Shown: piece after piece, positions 1 to 11,400 of the stretch
Position numbering within the stretch: position 1 is the stretch's first letter
Layout: each line of letters opens with the position of its first letter
From: Jiangella muralis
GTDB taxonomy: Bacteria; Actinomycetota; Actinomycetes; Jiangellales; Jiangellaceae
Reading direction: 5' to 3'
Length of the DNA: 64,000 nucleotides
NCBI RefSeq assembly: GCF_001270745.1
Contig: NZ_KQ434754.1
Location: 416,553 to 480,552 of the forward strand
Notes under the pieces: model-generated
The model's database searches: none
What the model was told of the DNA's origin: nothing
The model's input: the letters and a program-made list of their open reading frames with translations, nothing else
Translations under genes and position numbers: made by a program

Positions 1-1228
1 CGAGCAGTCCGGCCGCGCGGGCGACGCCGTTGTTGACGCCGCTGGCGACGCCGGCCAGGTGCTGCGGCGCCGACGCCATGACCGTCGCCGTCAGCGTCGG
101 GACCAGCGTCGTGAGGCCGACGCCGAGCAGCGTCACGCCCAGCAGGACGTCGGCCAGATAGCTGTCGCCGTCGCCGACCGTCACCAGGAGCGCCACTCCG
201 ACCGCGCCGCACAGCGAGCCGATGACCAGCGGCGGCCGGATGCCGAAGCGCTTCGCGAGGTCGGCGGACCTGCCGGAGAACAGCAGCATGAGGATGGTCG
301 TCGGCACCGTCGCGATACCGGCCTCGAGCGGCGACCAGCCCAGCGTCACCTGCAGTTGGATCACGATGAAGAACATGACGCCGGACAGCCCGGCGTAGAC
401 CGCGAACGTCATGAGGTTGATGCCGCTGAACGTGCGATCGGAGAACAGCGACAGCGGGACCATCGGGTGCGCGGCCGTCCGCTCGCGGTAGAGGAACCCG
501 GCCGCCGCCGCGAGGGACAGCACGACCATGCCGACGTTCAGTGTGGACGCACCGTTCTCTGGCCAGCTGATCAGCGCGTACGTGCTGGCTCCGAGCGCGA
601 CGGCCCCGAGCGCCGCCCCCGCGACGTCGAACCGGCCGCCGGCCTCCTCGTCGCGGCTCTCGGGGGCGCTGACGGCGATCAGCCACACCGTGATGGCGGC
701 CAGGGGGACGTTGATGGCGAACACCCAGCGCCAGTCGTACTCCAGCAACCAGCCGCCGAGCAGCGGGCCGAGCACGCCGGAGACGCCCGTGAGGCCGGCC
801 CACGCCCCGATGGCCCGTGGCCGGTCGTCGGGGTGCATGGTGGTCTGCAGGATGGCCAGCGCGCCCGGCGTCAGCAGCGCGCCGCCGATGCCCTGCAGCG
901 CCCGCGCCGCGATCAGCACCTCGACCGTCGGCGCCAGCGCGCACAGCACCGACGCCGCCGTGAACCACACGACGCCGACGAGGTAGACGCGCCGCCGGCC
1001 GAGACGGTCGCCCAGGGAGCCGCCGAGCAGGATGAGCGCGGCCAGCGTCAGCGTGTACGCGTTCACCGTCCATTGCAGGGCCGCGAGGGTCGCGTCCAGC
1101 TCGCGGCCGATGGTCGGCAGCGCGACGTTGACCACGGTGCTGTCGAGGAACGCCATGCCGGACCCGAGCGCCGTCGCGGCGAGCAGCGCGCGGCCGCGCG
1201 GAGTGGCGAGGCGTACACCGTCGCTCAT
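1..1228 (-). CDS. MFS drug exporter, DHA2-type (partial, 3' end outside window)
   Basis: Translation from the ATG at 1228 gives a hydrophobic protein starting MSDGVRLATP. An early LDSTVVNVALP segment is the conserved first-helix motif of 14-helix DHA2 (EmrB/QacA-like) proton-driven exporters. GDRLGRRRVY is the helix 2-3 loop motif, and GPLLGGWL matches the antiporter signature in helix 5. About 409 codons are visible with no stop before the window edge, so the last helices are missing. The start is only 46 bp from the divergent phosphoesterase gene, so the two promoters share this gap. The substrate cannot be deduced. The family call is firm. Confidence 0.9.
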   Translation of the reverse strand, partial: MSDGVRLATPRGRALLAATALGSGMAFLDSTVVNVALPTIGRELDATLAALQWTVNAYTLTLAALILLGGSLGDRLGRRRVYLVGVVWFTAASVLCALAPTVEVLIAARALQGIGGALLTPGALAILQTTMHPDDRPRAIGAWAGLTGVSGVLGPLLGGWLLEYDWRWVFAINVPLAAITVWLIAVSAPESRDEEAGGRFDVAGAALGAVALGASTYALISWPENGASTLNVGMVVLSLAAAAGFLYRERTAAHPMVPLSLFSDRTFSGINLMTFAVYAGLSGVMFFIVIQLQVTLGWSPLEAGIATVPTTILMLLFSGRSADLAKRFGIRPPLVIGSLCGAVGVALLVTVGDGDSYLADVLLGVTLLGVGLTTLVPTLTATVMASAPQHLAGVASGVNNGVARAAGLL

Positions 1229-1274
1229 GGTGAAGGAGAGTACCCGGGGCGTCCGACTGTGGGATTCTGGACGC

Positions 1275-2195
1275 ATGGTCGTGAAGCGGGTGGCGCTCGG
1301 GCTGGCGGCGACGGCCGCCGCCGGGCTCGTCTACTCGGCCGGCTACGAGGTGCGGTCCTACCGGCTGCGCCGTTTCGACGTCCCGGTCCTGGCGCCGGGC
1401 AGCCGGCCGCTGCGGGTGCTGCACCTGTCCGACCTGCACCTCACCCCAGGTCACCGCGGCCGGGCGGCCTGGGTGCGCAGGCTCGCGGCGCTCGAGCCGG
1501 ACCTCGTCGTCAACACCGGCGACAACCTCGCCCACCGGGAGGCGATCCCGACGGTGCTCGAAGCGCTCGGGCCGCTGCTCGACCTGCCCGGCGTGTTCGT
1601 CTTCGGCTCCAACGACTACTTCGCGCCGCGCCCGAAGAACCCGGCGCGGTACCTGCTGCCGCTCGAGCGCATCCGCCACCAGAACGCCCGCGACCATTCC
1701 GAAGCCGTCGACCTGCCGTGGAAGGAGCTGCGCGACGAGCTCAGCTCGGCCGGCTGGCTCGACCTCACCAACACGTTCGGCTCCCTCACCGTCGACGGCC
1801 GCCGGCTCGCCTTCGCCGGCGTGGACGACCCGCACCTGAACCGCGACCGCCTCGGCGACGTGGCCGGGCCCGCGGCCGACGCGGACCTCGCGATCGGGGT
1901 GGCGCACGCGCCGTACCAACGGGTCCTGGACGCCTTCCACCGTGACGGGTACGAGCTGCTGCTCGCCGGTCACACCCACGGCGGCCAGCTGTGCATCCCC
2001 GGCTACGGCGCGCTGGTCACCAACTGCGACCTCGACACCGCCCGCGTCAAGGGCGTCTCCCGGCACCCCCGCGTCGGCGGTCCCGGCGCCGCCTGGATGC
2101 ACGTCTCGGCCGGCCTCGGCACGTCGCCGTACGCGCGGGTCCGATTCGCCTGCCCGCCCGAGGCGACGCTGCTCACGCTGACCGGCGAGCGCTGA
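1275..2195 (+). CDS. Metallophosphoesterase (YkuE-like)
   Basis: 306-residue calcineurin-like phosphoesterase. The start at 1275 (MVVKRVALG) gives an N-terminal hydrophobic helix (about residues 5-22), so it is probably membrane-anchored with the enzyme outside the cytoplasm. Metal-binding motifs appear in order: DLHL (about residue 53), NTGDN (about 79), a GSNDY variant of GNHD (about 108), and GHTHGGQ near 237. The GSND change at the GNHE/GNHD position is uncommon but is seen in this subfamily. The longer reading frame upstream runs through the promoter gap and the divergent exporter gene and is not credible. It is the last protein gene of the left flank before the tRNA. The natural substrate is unknown. 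Confidence 0.88.
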   Translation: MVVKRVALGLAATAAAGLVYSAGYEVRSYRLRRFDVPVLAPGSRPLRVLHLSDLHLTPGHRGRAAWVRRLAALEPDLVVNTGDNLAHREAIPTVLEALGPLLDLPGVFVFGSNDYFAPRPKNPARYLLPLERIRHQNARDHSEAVDLPWKELRDELSSAGWLDLTNTFGSLTVDGRRLAFAGVDDPHLNRDRLGDVAGPAADADLAIGVAHAPYQRVLDAFHRDGYELLLAGHTHGGQLCIPGYGALVTNCDLDTARVKGVSRHPRVGGPGAAWMHVSAGLGTSPYARVRFACPPEATLLTLTGER

Positions 2196-2258
2196 CCGAC
2201 CGAGGGGTGAACCGGATTTCGATCCTGCGCCCGGCTCGGATATGCTGACTCAGCACTT

Positions 2259-3742
<1,484 letters not shown>

Positions 3743-4044
3743 TCGCCCCTCCTGCACCACGTTTGGGTTTCTTCGCCGTCGGGGACTACTGCGAGGCGAT
3801 CAGCACCCCCGCGATGCGACTCCCGGCGCCTTGTAGCTGGACTGACCGGTAGATGGGGTGAAAGTGCGCCGCGCACACTGCGCGGCCCGTCCCCGGGGCT
3901 CCTGGCAAACGGTCGCCATGTCTCGGGCGATGAGGAGGCGCGGGAGCCAGCAGGCCCTGGACAATTTCCTTCATCGTCATGCGCAGCACGGCTCACCAGA
4001 TGCCGGGCGTTGCCGCGGCGCCGCGGATGCCAGGCGTCAGCCTG
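3743..4044. other. Gap upstream of the integrase
   Basis: About 300 bases. A 67-codon minus-strand frame (3786-3989) is open, but its proline/arginine-rich translation has no recognisable fold, no clear ribosome site and no HTH. I see no excisionase here. It probably holds the integrase promoter. Confidence 0.4.
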
Positions 4045-4266
4045 TTATGCGATTACAGCAGCGACGATGATCACCACGACCTCGACGGCCAACGCGACTG
4101 CGGAGACAGTGAGGGTGAGGCGCAGGACCCTGACGAGAAGGTGACCCCATCCTCGACCTCTGGATCGGTTAACCGTGGCGGCCACGGCGAACACGGCGAC
4201 GATGCCTGCACAGCCGATGGTCAACACGACGACTGCCGTGATCGCGGTGACCTCAAGGAGTTCCAT
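4045..4266 (-). CDS. Small two-helix membrane protein
   Basis: 73 residues beginning MELLEVTAITAVVV, with two hydrophobic segments (about 5-30 and 48-72) separated by a basic loop (NRSRGRGWGH). The ATG at 4266 lies inside the end of the DUF2637 gene (14-bp overlap), with GGAAGGCGG upstream as ribosome site, so the two are translationally coupled. Small membrane proteins next to DUF2637 (SpdB-like) genes are common in actinobacterial plasmids and ICEs and are thought to help intramycelial spread. That role is inference here. No enzymatic motif is seen. Confidence 0.6.
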   Translation of the reverse strand: MELLEVTAITAVVVLTIGCAGIVAVFAVAATVNRSRGRGWGHLLVRVLRLTLTVSAVALAVEVVVIIVAAVIA

Positions 4267-5107
4267 CGACCGGCCGCCTTCCGTTGCCGCGCTGAGCGAC
4301 TTCAACCATGGCGTCGGGTCGAGTCGTGCGTAGCGCCCGCAACCGACGCCGGCCGGTCGCTGGGGACATCCCGATCCGGGCTGCGACATCGTCGCCGGTG
4401 ACCGTCCGCCCCGCCTGCAGCTCCGCCACCACCCAGGCTGCGAGTAGGTCGTCGTCGGCCCGATTTCGCGCAGGACCGCCGATGCCTGCAGGAGAGCCGG
4501 ACGCACGCCCCGGGCTTGACCGTTCGCCAGCGCCTCGGTTCGACATTGCGGATCTCCTGATCGACTGCTCGATCCCTTGATCGCTCACACGATGAGCCGA
4601 CCATCCGCCACGCTCGGCGCGAGGTGGATTCCGCCGGCGGGCAATGAGCAGGACAACGATCAGATGGCTGATGATCAGGAGCGCAACCGCCGGAATTGCG
4701 CTCACCACGGCTGCCACCGGAACACTGATCACGTCCATGTCGGCATGCCGGGCAGCGTGCAAGCCGTTCCCAGCGATGCTCACTACCGCGAAGACGACTA
4801 AGGCGATGCCCGGATACCAGGCGGCTCTGGGAATGCGTTCGCTGAGAACGACGGCGTTGATGGTGGACACGACCATGAACCCGTCCACTACGAGTGGCCA
4901 GATCCATACAAGTTCCGTGCGCAATCCTGCCGCAAGTGCAAGCTCCCTGAGCGCATCGAACGACAACGCGAACGCGCCGAGCGCCAGTAGGGCATCGGCG
5001 AAGACCGTGACGATGAGTGCGACGTCCGGGTCGCTGACCCAGACACGCAGCCGCTCACCGATTGATGTGCGCTCGACTGTCCCGTGAGGGTCCTGAGCAT
5101 GCTCCAT
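4253..5107 (-). CDS. DUF2637 membrane protein with C-terminal helix-turn-helix region
   Basis: 284 residues. Residues 25-160 hold about four transmembrane helices with the pattern typical of DUF2637 (FALSFDALRELA, then WIWPLVVDGFMV and STINAVVLSE). This family is found almost only on actinobacterial plasmids and ICEs and is related to SpdB spread proteins. After a polar linker, residues about 215-275 (VTGDDVAARIGMSPATGRRR) look like a winged HTH of the kind used for replication or transfer control. An excellent AGGAGG site lies 6 bases before the ATG at 5107. It heads a two-gene operon reading toward the integrase. Likely role: plasmid-type spread or maintenance. The precise function is unknown. 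Confidence 0.8.
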   Translation of the reverse strand: MEHAQDPHGTVERTSIGERLRVWVSDPDVALIVTVFADALLALGAFALSFDALRELALAAGLRTELVWIWPLVVDGFMVVSTINAVVLSERIPRAAWYPGIALVVFAVVSIAGNGLHAARHADMDVISVPVAAVVSAIPAVALLIISHLIVVLLIARRRNPPRAERGGWSAHRVSDQGIEQSIRRSAMSNRGAGERSSPGRASGSPAGIGGPARNRADDDLLAAWVVAELQAGRTVTGDDVAARIGMSPATGRRRLRALRTTRPDAMVEVAQRGNGRRPVDGTP

Positions 5108-5252
5108 GCGTTCCTCCTGAGGCTACCGAGCGCGCTCGGCGCTCGCGCTCAGGTAGGGCCTCGCCGCGCACCGTCCGGCTGCCGGCCTCCCGACGCCATC
5201 ACCGCCAGCAAGCCAGCATGCCCCCGGGGCACTGGTGAAGTGAGGCAACTCA

Positions 5253-7394
5253 ATGGATCAGTCTCGAGGCGACGGTGATCTTTCAGTTTGGTGCGGAATC
5301 GGTGAGAATTCGACCATGGAGCAAGATCGCGATGCGATGGACGGAGACGTCCAGGCTCTGGTCGCTGACCCTGGCGATCAGGACGCAATCAAGGCGGCCA
5401 TCTTGCTCGGGAATGGCTCGCGATCGACGCTCGGGCACATGCCCTTCGCTGCCTACTACGCGGCCGCCGCTGAGGGATGCCTGCTCCTGGCTTGGTCGGG
5501 CGCTCGAGTCGTTGGATACGCGCTATTCGGCCTCGCTCGGAGCCGCGTACGACTGAGCCATCTCTGTGTCGACAAGGCCTTCCGGGGACGCGGTATCGCA
5601 CGACTGCTTATCGAGCACATCAGGACAGATCACGCGGACCGGCTCGGCATACAGGCTCGGTGCAGGCACGATTACGACCTCGGCGATATGTGGATCAAGC
5701 TTGGCTTCACGCAGGTCAGCGAGGGTCCGGGACGAAGCAAAAAGGGTCTCCCTGTCGTCAACTGGTGGCTCGATCATGAGCATCCCAACCTTTTCACCAG
5801 TGAACCGACCACCACGCTCGTAAGCGCCGCGATCGATCTGAACATCCTCAGAGACTTCGCCGACTCCACACGGGCCGGGGCAGATGAGGCAGCTGCACTG
5901 CGCGCTGATCATCTCTCCGACCAGCTCGAGCTCGTACGCACGGCGGCGCTCGATGCCGAGATCAACGAAATGCAAAGCTCGCTGCGCGGCGCCTGCACGA
6001 GCCAAGCTCACCAACTCCGCAGGGTCCACGACCCCAGCCATGGCCGCCGCGCAGCAGAGATCGAGCACCAGCTAAGGCAGGACGCTCAACGCGCCGACGC
6101 GGGCTACCCTCGCAGCTCGCAGGACTCTCGCGACCTACAGCATGTAGCCCAAGCCGCAGCGGCCGGCCTCAACGTGCTCATCACACGTGATCAGCAGCTT
6201 GCGAGGCTTCATAGCGCATCTGCACAGCGATTCGGGCTCCGAATCCTGCGTCCAGTGGATGTCATCATCCACCTCGACGAACTGGTCCGAGCCGAGGCAT
6301 ACCGGCCGGCCATGGTTCTGAACACCTCGTATTCGGAGCGCCTCCTGGGTAGCGGGCAAGAGACCCAGGCGGAACCCCTGGCCGACGTGGCGAACGGCGA
6401 GCGGCCCCAGCAGTTCCTCAGAAGGCTACGAGGGCTAGGAGCGGCACGTCACGAGCGAGTGGGCCTCCACGATGGCGACGGTCGGATGGTCGCCATCTAC
6501 GGACTGGTCGCCGGAAAGCACACGCTCGAGGCCCCGCTCCTCCGCGTACTCAACAACACAGTGAGCGACACCCTGGCCCGCCAACTTGTCTTCCGTCTGC
6601 GCGTGCGCGCCCAAAGCGCAGGATTGCCGATCCTTCGGATCACCGATCCGCACGTCTCGCAGCACGCCAGGCTGGCGGCAATCGGCGATGGCTTCCGCGC
6701 CGCGGACAACGGCGACCTGTACACGTTCGTTCTCGCACGGGCCGGCCTTGCCGCCATCGTCGAACATGACGCCGTCGTCGCGGCGCGTCAAGCCGATCTG
6801 GCCGAGCCAGCTTCCTTACGATCAAGCATGCCCACCTTGGTTGCCGCAGCACTTGAGCGTGCGTGGTGGCCCGCCAAGATCCTTGACAGTGATCTCGCCA
6901 ACTACCTGATCCCGATTCAACAGAGATTCTCCGCGGACCTACTCGGCACGCCGGACACGCTGGTGCCCCGCAACGATGCACTGGGACTGGCGATCGAACA
7001 CGTGTACTATAATAGTTCGAGCGGACTTCGAATGACGCCCCCAGCGCGGCTGCTGTGGTACATGAGCGAAGGAGGCCGAGGCGTGGTTCATCGTGCCAGC
7101 GTTATCGCCTGCTCGCAGTTGGAAACCGTCGCGATCGGCGGCCCAGTGGAGCTACATAGCCGCTTCCAGCACCTGGGCGTGTGGCGGAAGGAGACCGTCG
7201 AAGCCGCCTCCAAGGACGGCAGGGTTCAGGCCCTCCGATTCACACATACGGAGATCTTCGCTCGACCGATCAGCCGTCAACGATTCCTGGAGCTGAGCAT
7301 CGCCCACGGATCGCTCGGCCAGCCACCACGAGGTCCGCGACAGATCCCGACAGCCCTATTCGAGGCTCTCTACAACGAGGGCCGCAGCGTATGA
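5253..7394 (+). CDS. GNAT acetyltransferase / PIN-like / PUA-like fusion protein
   Basis: Up to 713 residues. From about residue 35 to 170 it is a GNAT acetyltransferase: LSHLCVDKAFRGRGIARLL is the acetyl-CoA-binding motif A. Then AAIDLNILRDFAD (about 190) and LNVLITRDQQLARL (about 310) resemble the first and later acidic strands of a PIN nuclease. Residues about 400-495 look like a second, degenerate GNAT fold (AGLPILRITDPHVSQHARL). The C-terminal 120 residues (ARLLWYMSE to RFLELS) resemble a PUA/ASCH/EVE-type nucleic-acid reader. The stop overlaps the ATG of the ASCH gene (ATGA), so the two are coupled. The start could be 5253 or 5316. Neither has a strong ribosome site. Domain calls after the first GNAT are by pattern only. 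The context suggests an RNA-targeting conflict pair. Confidence 0.65.
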   Translation: MDQSRGDGDLSVWCGIGENSTMEQDRDAMDGDVQALVADPGDQDAIKAAILLGNGSRSTLGHMPFAAYYAAAAEGCLLLAWSGARVVGYALFGLARSRVRLSHLCVDKAFRGRGIARLLIEHIRTDHADRLGIQARCRHDYDLGDMWIKLGFTQVSEGPGRSKKGLPVVNWWLDHEHPNLFTSEPTTTLVSAAIDLNILRDFADSTRAGADEAAALRADHLSDQLELVRTAALDAEINEMQSSLRGACTSQAHQLRRVHDPSHGRRAAEIEHQLRQDAQRADAGYPRSSQDSRDLQHVAQAAAAGLNVLITRDQQLARLHSASAQRFGLRILRPVDVIIHLDELVRAEAYRPAMVLNTSYSERLLGSGQETQAEPLADVANGERPQQFLRRLRGLGAARHERVGLHDGDGRMVAIYGLVAGKHTLEAPLLRVLNNTVSDTLARQLVFRLRVRAQSAGLPILRITDPHVSQHARLAAIGDGFRAADNGDLYTFVLARAGLAAIVEHDAVVAARQADLAEPASLRSSMPTLVAAALERAWWPAKILDSDLANYLIPIQQRFSADLLGTPDTLVPRNDALGLAIEHVYYNSSSGLRMTPPARLLWYMSEGGRGVVHRASVIACSQLETVAIGGPVELHSRFQHLGVWRKETVEAASKDGRVQALRFTHTEIFARPISRQRFLELSIAHGSLGQPPRGPRQIPTALFEALYNEGRSV

Positions 7395-7852
7395 GCCAGC
7401 CAACAGCGGTCCTACTCTCGCTTCGGCCGCGCTTCGCCACTGCCATCCTCGACGGTTCCAAGACCGTTGAGGTACGCCGACGACCAACAAGGGCGCCGGC
7501 CGGCACGCTCCTCCTCCTCTACGCCAGCTCGCCCACCATGGCCATCGTCGGTACGGCAGAGCTCGAGGCTGTCGAGGTGCATGATCCTGATGTGGCCTGG
7601 AAGGAACACGAATCGAGCCTTGGGCTTTCTCGCGATGAATTCGATCAGTACCTTGAGGGATCGGGCATCGCCTGTCTGATTCACATCCGGGAGCCGAGGA
7701 CTTTTGCGGCGCCCATTCCGCTAAGTCGCTTGCGCGCCGCAACAGATAGATTCAACCCCCCGCAGAGCCTCCGCTACATAACGAATCAAGACCCGCTTCT
7801 GCTTCTGAATGCCGTTTCAAATGCAGCTCGATCGCGGGTAGCCTCGTCCTAG
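7391..7852 (+). CDS. ASCH domain protein
   Basis: 153 residues. The fold pattern is that of ASCH (PUA-like) domains: a start of ALLSLRPRFATAILDGSKTV and VEVRRR, the conserved 'SIkP...aILdGkKtvElRr' strand-loop-strand, followed by LLLLYASSPTMAIVGTAEL. ASCH proteins bind RNA or modified nucleotides. The ATG overlaps the stop of the upstream GNAT fusion by four bases, so the two products are made together and probably act together. No nuclease residues are evident. The upstream protein ends in a similar domain. ICE location and pairing suggest toxin/antitoxin or defence, which is inference. Confidence 0.75.
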   Translation: MSQPTAVLLSLRPRFATAILDGSKTVEVRRRPTRAPAGTLLLLYASSPTMAIVGTAELEAVEVHDPDVAWKEHESSLGLSRDEFDQYLEGSGIACLIHIREPRTFAAPIPLSRLRAATDRFNPPQSLRYITNQDPLLLLNAVSNAARSRVASS

Positions 7853-8471
7853 AGGGGGCGGTCGAGTCAGCTACGGCGGCAAGCTGGTGCTGGACGCGTC
7901 GCTTGCAAGTCGTAGGTCGTTCCTCTATCGGCGCATCGCTTGCATCGACACTTCCTTGGCGGCGCCGATGAGGGATCCAGGAGTTGAGAAATGCGAGCCC
8001 TCGCCTGGCGCCGGCTTCGGGCGCCTAAGGCTTGACCATTTGGTCCAATCCCATCGACGGTCCCTCGCCGAAGTGACCGCCACTCGTCCTCTTGGTCGGG
8101 GTCCAGCTGCCCCCTCACATCCGGCTGTGTCGGCGTACGCCGTCTGGTTCAGACGGTCGGATCAGCAGGTCAGGGAAGTCGGCCGTATCGTTCACCGGCG
8201 GCCCCTGTGCAGCGGTCGAGCTGATTACGAGCATGGCCGTTAGCCGGATCTGGATCGGGCGCCCCCTACCTGCAGTAGCTGATGTCCACGGTTGCGCACA
8301 AATTGGTCCCGCCGGCCAGCTGTAGGCGGTCCGTACGCCGGATACCAGCGGCACGATGTGAACAGCCTGATCAGAGGCCGAGACCGTCCCGACCGACACG
8401 CGTGCCCGCCTCCTCCGGACCCAGCTTGCGTCATCATGAGAGACTCATCTCCACGCGTCAGGGTTGGGGAC
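7853..8471. other. Intergenic region before the type ISP gene
   Basis: About 620 bases with only arginine/serine-rich open frames and no convincing gene. Two short hairpins are visible: CCGTCTG/CAGACGG near 8139-8155 and GGCGCC/GGCGCC near 8014-8033. It must hold the promoter of the restriction-modification gene. I see no strong consensus. Confidence 0.4.
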
Positions 8472-11400
8472 ATGGGTGTACTTCAGGATTATCTAAGCGC
8501 CATGGCAAGAATCCGCGAGACTGGCGAGGCCGTTGAGGAGACCTCCTACTACGGCCAGTTGGAGAGGCTGCTCAACGAAGTTGGTGGCCATCTGTCTCCG
8601 AAGGTCCTGTGCGTACTGACGACGCGGAATCGTGGCGCAGGGGTGCCTGACGGTGGCTTCTTCCTTCGCAGTCACGCCGTTGCGTCCGCGGGCGAGCGAG
8701 CGATGGCTACCCGAGTGCCCGAACGCGGAGTCTTGGAGGTCAAGGGTCCTGGCCGAGACGTTCGGCGCATCGCCCGCTCACAGCAGGTCCGCAAGTATCT
8801 CGGCCGCTACGGCAAGGTGCTGGTGTCGACCTACCGTGAGTTCCTTCTCGTGAGCCTCGGTAAGGACGGAGAGCCCATCGAAGGAGAACTGTTCTCGATC
8901 GCAAAGAATGAGCAGAGCTTCTGGGAACTGACCAATGATACTGAGAATGTCGATGGAAACCTTGAAACCCAGTTTTTCGAATTCCTAGCACGTGCCTTGC
9001 TCGGTGATGCACCCTTGTGGCAGCCCGCCGACCTAGCGTGGTTCCTTGCAGCTTACGCGCGTGAAGGCCGGCGGCGTCTAGACCTGGCGGACGAGCAACA
9101 CCTTGAGGCACTGGGAACGTTGCGTTCTGCACTAGAGGATGGACTTGGCTTAAAGTTCGAAGGAAGCGAGGGTGAGAAGTTCTTCCGCTCAGCCCTCGTA
9201 CAGACGTTGTTCTATGGCGTATTCGCAGCCTGGGTCGTCTGGAGCGAGTCGCAGCCCGTGGGTAGCAAACAGCGCTTCAGTTGGCGCGCCGCACAATGGA
9301 CCCTCAATGTCCCAATGGTAAGAGTGCTGTTTCAACAATTGACGACAAAGGCGACATTGCCGGTCGGTCTCAATGAGGTGCTCGACTGGACCGAAGACGC
9401 CCTGCTTCGTGTAGATCGCCGGCTCTTCTTCGACCGCTTCGAGTCGGCGAATGCGGTTCAGTATTTCTACGAGCCGTTCCTCCAAGCGTACGACCCAGAG
9501 ATGCGGCGTCAATTGGGAGTTTGGTACACGCCTCCTGAAGTCGTTCGCCACATGGTGGCGAGCGTTCACCGTGCGCTTAAAGATGATCTAGGGCTCGAGT
9601 TGGGGCTAGCGGATGAGAACGTCCACGTACTCGATCCCTGCACTGGAACCGGTTCATTCTTGGTCGAAACCATCGGGACCATTGCTCGCGTATTGGAGGA
9701 ACGGCATGGCGACGCGTTAGTAGCGCAGGATACGAAGGCGGCCGCCTTGACCCGGATACACGGGTTCGAATTGCTTCCTGCGCCGTTCGTAATAGCTCAC
9801 CTTAACGTGGGCTTGGCGCTAGATCGCCTGGGGGCTCCTCTCGTAGAGGCTGCAGGGGAGCGCGCAAGCGTCTACTTGACAAATGCGCTCACAGGTTGGG
9901 TAGAAAGCGATGAGCACCCACGACTGCCTTACCCTGAGTTCGAAGACGAGCGCGACGCCGCAGAAGCAGTTAAGCGCGAAAATCCCATCCTCGTCGTCCT
10001 AGGCAACCCACCCTACAACGGATTCGCAGGCGTGAGTGGCCGCGAGGAAGGGGGTCTAGTAGCGCCATACAAGCAGGGTCTCGCGGATAGATGGGATATC
10101 ACAAAGAACAAACTCGACGACCTATACGTGCGGTTCTTTCGGGTAGCTGAGCGGCGTATTACTGAAGAGACCGGGCGAGGCATAGTTTGCTATATCACCA
10201 ATTTCTCATGGCTCGCTGACCCATCGGCTGTTGTCATGCGGCGCCAACTAGTCAGTGAATTCGACCGGGTCTATATTGAGAACCTCAATGGCGACAGTCG
10301 CGAGACCGGCAAGAAGACGCCGGATGGATTGCCGGACCCAAGCATCTTCTCGACCAGGCTCAATCCGGCTGGCATCCAGGTCGGCACTGCGATCAGTTTG
10401 CTTGTTCGATCCAAAGCGGCTAACGCTCCCGGTTTCAAAGTGCGTTACAGAGATTTCTGGGGCGCGGGGAAACGCGCTGAACTTGATTCATGTAATGTAG
10501 GCGCTGATGCACCTGAATTTCAGGATCTGAATCCCACGCCCGAGAACTGGTATCGCTTGCGGCCCTGGTCACCCAGGAGGGGGTACGATCGTTGGCCGCG
10601 CGTCGTTGATCTCACGTCAGATGATCCTTCGCTCGGGCTGAATGAGAACCGCGGGGAAGCGCTAATATCGCATGACCGAGTCACGCTTGCGGCAAGGATG
10701 AGACATTACTTGGACGAAGGCGTCGAGTTCAATGTTCTTAGGGACGAGGGCGACCGACTGACCTACAGTTGGGCCCGTTTCGGCCCGGAAGCGACGCGTA
10801 AGCGGCTCCTCAGGGACAGCCCCTTCAATGAAAGGAAGATCGTCCGATTTCAAGTCAAGCCTTTTGATCTTAGGTGGGCATACATTGATCCGACTAGGAA
10901 ACTGTGGAATGAGCCGCGACCACAATACATTAGGTCAGCTGAGCTAGGAAGCAATTCCCTCGTCGTGCGCCGTCGCGCACCTCGATCACTCGACGGAGCC
11001 GCCTTCTTGCACTCAAATGCGCTCATCGATCAGCATGCGATGCATAAGGACGCGTATGTCATCCCCTTTTGGCTTCCAACTGGTTCGGATTCGGCCGCTG
11101 GTAGTGGGATGCTGTTTGAGTTGGAGACCGAGAATGAAAGTGGTCTCGCGTGGCGCCCAAACTTGTCTGCAACTGCGCGGGCATACCTCACCGATATCGG
11201 TCTCAGCGACATGGAGACGTCACAGGAAACTGCGAGTTTGATTTGGCTGCATGCTCTCGCCGTCGGGTACTCGCCTCTCTATCTCGAGGAGAATGGCGAT
11301 GCGATCCGGGACGACTGGCCCCGGCTTCCCCTCCCCGCCAAGCTGGCCGATCTCCTGGCGTCCGCACGCCTTGGCCAACGGATCGCTGATCTGCTGAGCA

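Noticed and set aside
59..1945. 628-codon plus-strand frame over the exporter and phosphoesterase
   Set aside because: Arg/Gln/Asp-rich low-complexity translation opposite or out of frame with two recognisable genes.
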